Assembly (NCBI GenBank): GCA_964593045.1
Contig: CAZQJQ010000010.1
Span: 1-38,589 of the forward strand
Length of the DNA stretch: 38,589 nt
Direction: 5' to 3'
Origin: JAOAHC01 sp964593045
GTDB taxonomy: Bacteria; Bacillota; Clostridia; TANB77; CAG-465
This document shows positions 31,073-38,589 of the stretch, one piece after another (position 1 is the stretch's first letter; each line of letters opens with the position of its first letter). The notes beneath the pieces are model-generated. The model was not told the DNA's origin and did not search any database. It was given only the letters and a program-made list of their open reading frames with translations. The position numbers and the translations under genes were made by a program.

Positions 31073-34000
31073 TTATTCTTCTTCATTATGTGTGCATGGT
31101 TCCACATTTATAGAATTGTATTTTACTACTCCTGTACCTGCTGGAATCAAACGACCTATAATAACATTTTCTTTCAGTCCAAGTAATTTGTCTACTTTAC
31201 CTTTAACTGCTGCATCTGTAAGTACTCTTGCTGTTTCTTGGAAAGAAGCTGCTGATAAGAATGATTCTGTAAGAAGTGCGACTTTTGTAATACCAAGTAA
31301 TGTTTTCTTTCCTTTAGCTATTTTTTTATCTACTTTTTTAGCTTCTCTATTTTGTGCATTAAATTCAGTCATATCAACAGTAGATCCTTCTATAAGATTA
31401 GTATCTCCTGCATCTTCTATAAATACTTTTCTTAACATCTGTCTTGCAACAATTTCTATGTGCTTATCATTTATATGAACACCTTGCGTTCTATATACTT
31501 TTTGGACTTCTTCAATTAAGTAGTTTTGTACTGCTTCTTCACCTTTTATCCTTATTATATCATGTGGATTTAAAGAACCTTCTGTTATTCTATCTCCTGC
31601 TTGTACTTTATCCCCATCATGAACAACAAGTCTCATACCGTAAGGTATTATATATCTTTCAGTATTTTTATCATCTTGTGTCACTATAACTTCTTTGTTA
31701 TTACCATGTTCTCCTATTGTAACTGTTCCTGAAATTTCTGTTACCATAGCAACGCCTTTTGGTTTTCTTGCTTCAAATAATTCTTCAACCCTTGGTAAAC
31801 CTTGAGTTATATCTCCTCCTGCAACACCACCTGTATGGAATGTTCTCATTGTAAGCTGAGTACCTGGTTCACCTATTGACTGTGCTGCAATTATTCCTAT
31901 AGCTTCTCCTGGTGTTATTGGTTCTCCAGTAGCTAAGTTTTTACCATAACATTTTGCACAAACTCCTCTTGTTGATTCACAAGTAAGTGCTGAACGTATT
32001 TTAACTTTTTCATAACCTAAAGTTACTATTTTACTTGCAAGTCTATCATTAATATAATCATTATGTTTTGCAACAATTTCACCTTTTTCATCTACTATAT
32101 CTTGAGCTAAATATCTTCCTTCAAGTCTTTCTTGTAGTTTTTCTATAGGTTCTCCACTTTCTTTTATTGTTTCAACATACATTCCATGTTCTGTTCCACA
32201 GTCATCTTCCATTACAATTACATCTTGGTTAACATCAACTAATCTTCTTGTTAAATATCCTGAGTCTGCTGTTCTTAAGGCAGTATCTGCTAAACCTTTT
32301 CTAGCACCATGTGATGATATGAAAAATTCTAGAACATCTAATCCTTCTTTGAAACATGATTTTATAGGTAATTCTATTGTTTTACCTGATGTATCAGCCA
32401 TAAGTCCACGAATACCAGCAAGCTGTCTTACCTGAGTTGGGTTTCCTCTTGCACCAGTATGTGCCATCATGAATATTGGATTTAATTTATTTGGACTATT
32501 CATTATTGCATTTTGTATTTCATCAGTTGTTTTTGCCCATACTTTTATTGTTTCGTTATATCTTTCATCATCAGATATAAGTCCACGTTTAAAGTTTTTA
32601 AGTATATCTTCTACTTTCTTCTCAGATTCTTCAAGTAATTTTGCTTTTATTTCAGGTACTTCTATATCTGATACAGATACTGTAACGGCAGCTTTTGTAG
32701 AATATTTATATCCATATGATTTTATATCATCTAGAACTTCAGCTGTTCTTGGAATACCATGTGTTGCAATACATTTATCTATTATAACTCCTAATTCTTT
32801 CTTTCTTACAGGAAACTCTATTTCTAATTTTAATTTATTTTCTTCTTTATCTCTATCAACGAAACCAATATCTTGAGGTATTATACTGTTAAATATTAAT
32901 CTACCTACTGTAGCATCAATTATTCCAGTTATTTGTTCTCCATTTACTTCTCTTGTTACTCTTACTTTTATAGGAGCATGCAACCCAACATATTTTTCAT
33001 CATATGCCATAATTGCTTCATCTTCATTTGAAAATATCATACCTTCCCCAGGTTCCCCATCTACATCTACTGTTAAATAATAACTTCCAAGGATCATATC
33101 TTGTGATGGAACTGCAACTGGTTTACCATCTTGTAATTTAAGTAAGTTATTAGAAGCAAGCATCAAGAACTTTGTTTCTGCTTGTGCTTCTGGAAGCAAT
33201 GGTACGTGTACTGCCATTTGGTCACCATCAAAATCTGCATTAAATGCTGTACAAACTAGCGGATGTAGCTTTATAGCTCTTCCTTCTACTAAAACCGGTT
33301 CAAATGCTTGTATTCCAAGTCTGTGTAGTGTAGGTGCACGGTTAAGCATTACAGGTCTGTCTTTTACAACTTCCTCTAATATATCCCATACTTCTACAGC
33401 CGCACGTTCTACCATTCTTTTTGCGTTTTTAATATTAAATGCTATTCCTCTTTTTACAAGTTCTTTCATTACAAATGGTTTAAATAATTCAAGTGCCATT
33501 TCTCTTGGAAGTCCACATTGATATATTTTTAATTCAGGTCCAACTACTATAACTGAACGTCCTGAATAATCAACTCTTTTACCTAATAAATTTTGTCTAA
33601 ATATACCTTGTTTTCCTTTTAACATATCAGATAAAGATTTTAAAGGTCTATTTCCAGCACCTGTTATAGGTCTTCCACGTCTTCCATTATCAATTAAAGC
33701 ATCAACTGCTTCTTGTAGCATTCTTTTTTCATTTTTAACTATTATATCTGGAGCTTCTAATTCTAATAGTCTTTTTAATCTATTATTACGGTTTATTACT
33801 CTACGATATAAGTCATTTAAATCTGATGTTGCAAATCTTCCACCATCTAATTGTACCATTGGTCTTAAATCAGGCGGTATTACTGGTAATGCTTCAAGTA
33901 TCATCCACTCAGGTTTGTTGTCAGATTTTAAAAATGCTTCTACTGTTTCCAATCTTTTTATTAACTTAGCTTTTTTCTGTCCTTGAGCTTTTTCTAATTC

Positions 34001-34582
34001 TTTTTTAAGAGATTCTGCTAATTTTTCAAGATCAACATCTTTTAATAGTTGTTGTATTGCTTCTGCACCCATTCCAACTTTAAAATTATTTGCTCCAAAT
34101 TTTTCTAATGCCTCTCTATATTCTCTTTCATTTAGCACATCACATTTATTAAGTGAAGTTTCCATTGGATCTATTACTACATGAGAAGCAAAATATATAA
34201 CTTTCTCTAGAGCTTTAGGAGATATATCTAATATTAAGCTCATTCTTCCAGGTATTCCTTTAAAGAACCAAATATGAGATACTGGACAAGCAAGTTCGAT
34301 ATGTCCAAGTCTTTCACGTCTTACTTTTTTCTTTGTTACTTCAACTCCACATCTATCACATGTTATACCTTTATACCTTACTTTTTTATACTTTCCACAA
34401 TAACATTCCCAGTCTTTTGTTGGGCCAAATATTTTTTCACAGAAAAGTCCATCTCTTTCAGGTTTTAACGTTCTGTAATTGATAGTTTCTGGTTTCTTAA
34501 CTTCGCCTCTTGACCATTCTCTAATTTTTTCGGGTGATGCTAATCCTATGCCAATCCTATCAAAATTTTCTAAATCTTGCAT
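31073..34582 (-). CDS. rpoC: DNA-directed RNA polymerase subunit beta'
   Basis: The beta' subunit contributes the catalytic magnesium site. The 1169-residue protein has the N-terminal zinc ribbon (CYCGKYKKVRYKGITCDRCG), the active-site NADFDGDQMAVH, and the C-terminal zinc-binding cysteines (CESTRGVCAKCYG). No intein or large lineage insertion is visible. ATG at 34582 is chosen because AAGGAGG lies eight bases upstream; an ATG further up overlaps the rpoB end without a ribosome binding site. It follows rpoB by 13 bases. Confidence 0.98.
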   Translation of the reverse strand: MQDLENFDRIGIGLASPEKIREWSRGEVKKPETINYRTLKPERDGLFCEKIFGPTKDWECYCGKYKKVRYKGITCDRCGVEVTKKKVRRERLGHIELACPVSHIWFFKGIPGRMSLILDISPKALEKVIYFASHVVIDPMETSLNKCDVLNEREYREALEKFGANNFKVGMGAEAIQQLLKDVDLEKLAESLKKELEKAQGQKKAKLIKRLETVEAFLKSDNKPEWMILEALPVIPPDLRPMVQLDGGRFATSDLNDLYRRVINRNNRLKRLLELEAPDIIVKNEKRMLQEAVDALIDNGRRGRPITGAGNRPLKSLSDMLKGKQGIFRQNLLGKRVDYSGRSVIVVGPELKIYQCGLPREMALELFKPFVMKELVKRGIAFNIKNAKRMVERAAVEVWDILEEVVKDRPVMLNRAPTLHRLGIQAFEPVLVEGRAIKLHPLVCTAFNADFDGDQMAVHVPLLPEAQAETKFLMLASNNLLKLQDGKPVAVPSQDMILGSYYLTVDVDGEPGEGMIFSNEDEAIMAYDEKYVGLHAPIKVRVTREVNGEQITGIIDATVGRLIFNSIIPQDIGFVDRDKEENKLKLEIEFPVRKKELGVIIDKCIATHGIPRTAEVLDDIKSYGYKYSTKAAVTVSVSDIEVPEIKAKLLEESEKKVEDILKNFKRGLISDDERYNETIKVWAKTTDEIQNAIMNSPNKLNPIFMMAHTGARGNPTQVRQLAGIRGLMADTSGKTIELPIKSCFKEGLDVLEFFISSHGARKGLADTALRTADSGYLTRRLVDVNQDVIVMEDDCGTEHGMYVETIKESGEPIEKLQERLEGRYLAQDIVDEKGEIVAKHNDYINDRLASKIVTLGYEKVKIRSALTCESTRGVCAKCYGKNLATGEPITPGEAIGIIAAQSIGEPGTQLTMRTFHTGGVAGGDITQGLPRVEELFEARKPKGVAMVTEISGTVTIGEHGNNKEVIVTQDDKNTERYIIPYGMRLVVHDGDKVQAGDRITEGSLNPHDIIRIKGEEAVQNYLIEEVQKVYRTQGVHINDKHIEIVARQMLRKVFIEDAGDTNLIEGSTVDMTEFNAQNREAKKVDKKIAKGKKTLLGITKVALLTESFLSAASFQETARVLTDAAVKGKVDKLLGLKENVIIGRLIPAGTGVVKYNSINVEPCTHNEEE

Positions 34583-34595
34583 ACTTCGATCCTCC

Positions 34596-37500
34596 TTATT
34601 CTTCATTATCATCAGTATCAGATTCTATTTCATCCTCTACAAAATCATCATACACATCATCATCTTGTATTTCTTCTCCGTTTTCATCTTCTAAAGTCAT
34701 TCCTTCAAAATCTGAAGATACAATTGCATTATTTTCTTCTGCTATTTCTTCAAATTTTTTATCTGCTATATCTTTAACTTCATTTTCATACTCTATAGAC
34801 TCTTTCATCTCTACTTGTTCATCTTCTCTATATAGTTTTAAATCAAGTCCCAAACTTTGTATTTGTTTTGTAAGAACTCTAAATGCTTCTGGTATTCCAG
34901 GCTCTGGTATATTTTCGCCCTTTACTATAGCTTCATATGTTTTAAGTCTACCAGTTACATCATCTGATTTTACTGTTAATATTTCTTTTAATGTATACGC
35001 TGCTCCGTATGCTTCTAATGCCCAAACTTCCATTTCACCAAATCTTTGTCCACCAAATTGTGCTTTACCTCCTAGAGGTTGTTGTGTTACTAAAGAGTAT
35101 GGTCCAATCGAACGAGCATGTATTTTATCATCAACCATGTGATATAGTTTTATCATGTACATATATCCAACTGTTACTTCTCTATCAAATTTTTCTCCAG
35201 TTCTTCCATCATAGACAGTAAACTTACCTGTATTTCCTAATCCTTGTTTTTCAAATAATGCTAGTATGTCATCTTCTTTTGCTCCATCAAAAACAGGTGT
35301 TGCTATTTTCCAGCCAAGAGATTTTGCAACATAACCTAAGTGAACCTCTAAAACCTGACCTATATTCATACGTGAAGGAACACCTAATGGATTAAGTACA
35401 ATTTGAAGTGGTGTACCATCTGGTAAATATGGCATATCTTCTCTAGGTAATATACGTGAAATAACACCTTTATTACCATGTCTTCCTGCCATTTTATCTC
35501 CAACAGATATTTTTCTTTTTTGAGCTATGTATATTCTTACTACCTTATGTACTCCTGAAGCAAGTTCATCACAATTTTCTCTTGTAAATATTTTTACATC
35601 TACTATTGTACCAGCTTCTCCATGAGGAACTCTAAGTGAAGTATCTCTTACTTCTCTTGCTTTTTCACCAAATATTGCTCTTAGGAGCTTTTCTTCAGCT
35701 GTAAGTTCTGTTTCACCTTTAGGTGTTACTTTACCTACTAATATATCTCCCGGAACAACTTCTGCACCTATACGTATAATACCATTTTCATCTAAATCTT
35801 TAAGTGCATCATCACCAACATTTGGTATTTCTCTTGTTATTTCCTCAGGTCCAAGTTTTGTATCTCTTGCTTCACAATCATAATCTTCAATATGTATAGA
35901 TGTAAGAACATCTTCTTTTACTAAATCTTCTGAAATAAGTATTGCATCCTCGTAGTTATATCCTTCCCAAGTCATAAATCCTACTAAAATATTTTTTCCT
36001 AATGCAAGTTCACCATTTTGCGTAGAAGGTCCATCAGCAATTACATCACCTTTTTTAACTTTTTCACCTTTTACTACAATTGGTTTTTGATTTAAACAAG
36101 TACCTTGGTTAGATCTTTGATATTTTATAAGTCTATACTCATCATTTCCTGTTTTTGTTTTAATAATTATTTTATCAGCGCTTACATATGAAACAACACC
36201 ATCATTTTTAGCAACAATTACAATTCCTGAATCCACTGCTGCTTTATACTCAATACCTGTACCTACTATTGGACTATCTGTTTTAATTACAGGAACTGCC
36301 TGACGTTGCATATTAGCACCCATAAGAGCACGGTTTGCATCATCATTTTCCAAGAATGGTATCATAGCCGTTGCAACAGAAACTAGTTGCTTTGGAGATA
36401 CATCCATATAATCTACTTTTTCTCTATCTATTTCAAGTATTTCATCAATATGTCTTGCTTTTACTCTTTTATTTATAAACCTATTTTCTTTATCTAGAGG
36501 CTCATTTGCTTGTGCTACTACATATTTATCTTCAACATCTGCTGTCATATATTCAACTTCATCAAGTATTTTCCCAGTTTTTTTATCAATTTTTCTATAT
36601 GGAGTTTCTATAAATCCATATCTATTTATTTTTGCAAATGTTGGTAGAGAACCTATAAGTCCGATATTTGGTCCTTCTGGTGTTTCTATTGGACATAGTC
36701 TACCATAATGAGTATGATGAACATCACGTACTTCAAATCCTGCTCTATCTCTTGAAAGACCTCCAGGTCCTAATGCAGAAATTCTTCTTTTATGTGTTAA
36801 TTCAGATAATGGATTTATTTGATCCATAAATTGTGATAACTGACTACTTCCAAAGAATTCTCTTAATGCACCAACTACTGGTTTAATATTTATTAAAGCT
36901 TGAGGTGTAGCAATATCTAAATCTTGAGTTGCCATTCTCTCACGAACTACTCTTTCAAGTCTTGCAAGACCAATTCTAAATTGGTTTTGTAATAATTCTC
37001 CAACACATCTTACTCTTCTATTTCCTAAATGGTCAATATCATCAACTTCACCTAAGCCATTGTTGAAGTTTATAAAATAATTAATTGAAGCAATAACATC
37101 ATCTAAAGTAGCATGTTTTACTACTAGCTTTTCTCTATTTAATTTTATTTGTTTTCTTAAAGTTTTCTCATCGGCATCTTTGTTCTCTTCAAGTAATACT
37201 TTAAGATTAGGAAGATATACATCTTCTTTTATAACATCCTTGTCTATATCCATGCCAAGATATGTAGAAATATCAACTGTATTATTACCAATTATTTTAA
37301 TTTTTCTTCCATCTTTATCCACATATACAACATTTATTCCAGAATTCTTTATTTCTTTTGCTTTATCGCTTGTTATTATCTCTTTAGCATTTACTATTAT
37401 TTCTCCTGTTTCTGGATTTATAACATTATCATATGCAATTTCATTTTCGGTTCTCTCTGCAATAGATAATTTCTTGTTATATTTATATCTACCAACTCTT

Positions 37501-38303
37501 GATAAATCATATCTTCTAGCATCAAATAAAAGTCCAAAAAGTAATGACTTAGCAGCATCAACATGTAATGGCTCTCCTGGTCTTAATTTTTTATATATTT
37601 CAATTAATGCATCATCTTGTGTTTTTGATAAATCTTTATATAACACATTTGTTAGAAGATCATCTTCAAATAAATCAATTATTTGAGCATCTGTTTCTAT
37701 TCCAAGAGCTCTTATCAATGTAGTTAAAGGAACTTTTCTTGTTCTATCTACTCTTGCCCATAGCATATCAGAAGAATCAGATTCAAGTTCTATCCAAGTA
37801 CCTCTATTTGGCATAATAGTACCAGAGTATAAAAACTTACCAGTCTTATCTCTTTGTTTTGAATAATAAACTCCTGGAGAACGAACAAGTTGAGATATTA
37901 CAACTCTCTCTGCGCCATTTATTAAGAAAGTACCGCTATCTGTCATAATAGGTAGATCCGCCATATAGATCTCTTGTTCTTTAATTTCTCCTGTTTCACG
38001 ATTTATAAGTCTAACTTGGACTTGTAATCTTGAAGCATAGCTTGTATTTCTTGCTTTTGCTTCCTCTAGAGTATATTTTGTTTCCTCTTCTAATCTGTAG
38101 TCTACAAACTCCAACATTAAATTTCCTGAATAATCTGTAATTGGAGATGAATCCGCTAAAACATCCTTTAGCCCTGATTTTAAAAACCACTCATATGATT
38201 TTTTTTGAATATCAATTAAGTCTGGCATTTCTACCACTTCTTTGATTTTTGAAAAACTCATTCTTGTAGCTTTTCCATTTTTAACTTCATGAACTTGACC
38301 CAT
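34596..38303 (-). CDS. rpoB: DNA-directed RNA polymerase subunit beta
   Basis: The 1235-residue beta subunit is complete. The rifampicin-binding cluster reads GSSQLSQFMDQINPLSE with normal Asp, then THKRRISALGPGG with normal His and Ser, so it looks rifampicin-sensitive at these sites. The C-terminus ends in a long acidic tail (EIQDDDVYDDFVEDE), typical of many Clostridia. AGGGGGG precedes the ATG at 38303. It has its own promoter with a leader of about 175 bases that contains an attenuator-like hairpin. rplJ and rplL, usual upstream neighbours, would lie beyond the window. Confidence 0.98.
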   Translation of the reverse strand: MGQVHEVKNGKATRMSFSKIKEVVEMPDLIDIQKKSYEWFLKSGLKDVLADSSPITDYSGNLMLEFVDYRLEEETKYTLEEAKARNTSYASRLQVQVRLINRETGEIKEQEIYMADLPIMTDSGTFLINGAERVVISQLVRSPGVYYSKQRDKTGKFLYSGTIMPNRGTWIELESDSSDMLWARVDRTRKVPLTTLIRALGIETDAQIIDLFEDDLLTNVLYKDLSKTQDDALIEIYKKLRPGEPLHVDAAKSLLFGLLFDARRYDLSRVGRYKYNKKLSIAERTENEIAYDNVINPETGEIIVNAKEIITSDKAKEIKNSGINVVYVDKDGRKIKIIGNNTVDISTYLGMDIDKDVIKEDVYLPNLKVLLEENKDADEKTLRKQIKLNREKLVVKHATLDDVIASINYFINFNNGLGEVDDIDHLGNRRVRCVGELLQNQFRIGLARLERVVRERMATQDLDIATPQALINIKPVVGALREFFGSSQLSQFMDQINPLSELTHKRRISALGPGGLSRDRAGFEVRDVHHTHYGRLCPIETPEGPNIGLIGSLPTFAKINRYGFIETPYRKIDKKTGKILDEVEYMTADVEDKYVVAQANEPLDKENRFINKRVKARHIDEILEIDREKVDYMDVSPKQLVSVATAMIPFLENDDANRALMGANMQRQAVPVIKTDSPIVGTGIEYKAAVDSGIVIVAKNDGVVSYVSADKIIIKTKTGNDEYRLIKYQRSNQGTCLNQKPIVVKGEKVKKGDVIADGPSTQNGELALGKNILVGFMTWEGYNYEDAILISEDLVKEDVLTSIHIEDYDCEARDTKLGPEEITREIPNVGDDALKDLDENGIIRIGAEVVPGDILVGKVTPKGETELTAEEKLLRAIFGEKAREVRDTSLRVPHGEAGTIVDVKIFTRENCDELASGVHKVVRIYIAQKRKISVGDKMAGRHGNKGVISRILPREDMPYLPDGTPLQIVLNPLGVPSRMNIGQVLEVHLGYVAKSLGWKIATPVFDGAKEDDILALFEKQGLGNTGKFTVYDGRTGEKFDREVTVGYMYMIKLYHMVDDKIHARSIGPYSLVTQQPLGGKAQFGGQRFGEMEVWALEAYGAAYTLKEILTVKSDDVTGRLKTYEAIVKGENIPEPGIPEAFRVLTKQIQSLGLDLKLYREDEQVEMKESIEYENEVKDIADKKFEEIAEENNAIVSSDFEGMTLEDENGEEIQDDDVYDDFVEDEIESDTDDNEE

Positions 38304-38326
38304 TTTTTACCCCCCTAAATAAAATA

Positions 38327-38374
38327 CTAAAAAAAAGAACAAAAAGCCAAACTGGTTTACATAATAACCAATTT
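38327..38374 (-). promoter_or_regulatory. Attenuator-like hairpin in the rpoB leader
   Basis: On the minus strand a 9-bp stem with one wobble (38374-38366 with 38357-38349) and an 8-base loop is followed by TGGCTTTTTGTTCTTTTTTTT. This is terminator-like and lies between the rpoB promoter and gene, so it may reduce read-through into rpoBC. It could also be a relict terminator of an upstream operon. Confidence 0.55.
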
Positions 38375-38486
38375 GTACTTATTTATATATTAAATTAACT
38401 GTGAATAAAAATACAATTTTTCAACTATTTCAACCATCCTTTGTGTTTTAGTTTACATAGTACGATTTCAAAAGAACTTTTCTAAT

Positions 38487-38516
38487 ATTTTAACACAAAC
38501 AATACACATTTGTCAA
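38487..38516 (-). promoter_or_regulatory. Promoter of rpoB-rpoC
   Basis: On the minus strand TTGACA (38516-38511), 18-base spacer, TAAAAT (38492-38487). Predicted start is near 38480, giving a long leader ahead of rpoB. I see no gene in 38304-38589 apart from a doubtful 15-codon frame at 38437-38390. Confidence 0.78.
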
Positions 38517-38589
38517 CAAAAAATCGAAAATTTGTAAAAATATTATGATTATTTTGTGATAATGTCTTAATAGTTATTTTAGGAAAATG

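Noticed and set aside
34534..35142. 202-codon plus-strand frame over rpoB
   Set aside because: Ser-rich mirror of the acidic rpoB tail on the opposite strand; no ribosome binding site or family features.
38390..38437. Relict rplL start in the rpoB leader
   Set aside because: The 15-residue peptide only loosely recalls L7/L12, and no further homology follows.
1..38589. tRNA, rRNA, CRISPR array, transposase or prophage genes
   Set aside because: Intergenic gaps were read on both strands and none contained such features.

Overview
The window is very AT-rich chromosomal DNA from a spore-forming low-GC Gram-positive bacterium, most likely an anaerobic member of the Clostridia. The evidence is Firmicutes-type gene order (rpsF-ssb-rpsR; rpoB-rpoC; rpsL-rpsG-fusA-tuf), a zinc-type ribosomal protein S18, the sporulation protease YabG, a MecA adaptor, strong AAGGAGG-type ribosome binding sites and near-consensus sigma-A promoters. 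Most genes lie on the minus strand; only mecA, an HD-GYP regulator, a D,D-carboxypeptidase and one small membrane protein run on the plus strand.

Layout, left to right. (1) 1-2162: yabG follows an rpsF-ssb-rpsR operon. (2) 2317-3075: mecA with its own promoter and terminator. (3) 3066-8462: a compact eight-gene minus-strand operon resembling part of a Tad/Flp pilus locus (TadC-like membrane platform, Flp-like prepilin, CpaB/SAF protein, two TadE-like pseudopilins and three proteins I cannot identify). It has a strong promoter but no secretion ATPase and no prepilin peptidase. (4) 8560-9690: a divergent REC-HD-GYP protein, a probable cyclic-di-GMP phosphodiesterase whose receiver lacks the phospho-acceptor Asp. 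(5) 9702-14199: a MurE-family ligase, an orphan protein, ComEA and a penicillin-binding D,D-carboxypeptidase. (6) 14199-23946: a long, tightly packed minus-strand run starting at rnc: radical SAM protein, PssD/PssE-like glycosyltransferase pair, YitT protein, two-subunit transketolase, RarA, DUF5711-like protein, CvpA-like protein and an LCP-family wall enzyme. (7) 24065-25097: acpP and a small divergent membrane protein. (8) 25111-38516: tuf, fusA, rpsG, rpsL, a secreted transglutaminase-like protein, rpoC and rpoB.

The most interesting sequence-level signals are regulatory. The intercistronic hairpin between rpsR and yabG appears to be three things at once: a terminator, a trap for the yabG Shine-Dalgarno sequence, and a mother-cell sigma-K promoter. 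The Tad-like operon has a sequence matching a Spo0A box upstream of its promoter, lies back to back with a c-di-GMP enzyme, and its first gene seems to start at a rare AUA codon. The leaders of rpsF, rpsL, rpsG, tuf and rpoB all contain dyads that could be autoregulatory or attenuating. A 13-base sequence shared by the left edge and the rpoC 3' region points to a small dispersed hairpin repeat. I found no tRNA, rRNA, CRISPR array, transposase or known riboswitch.
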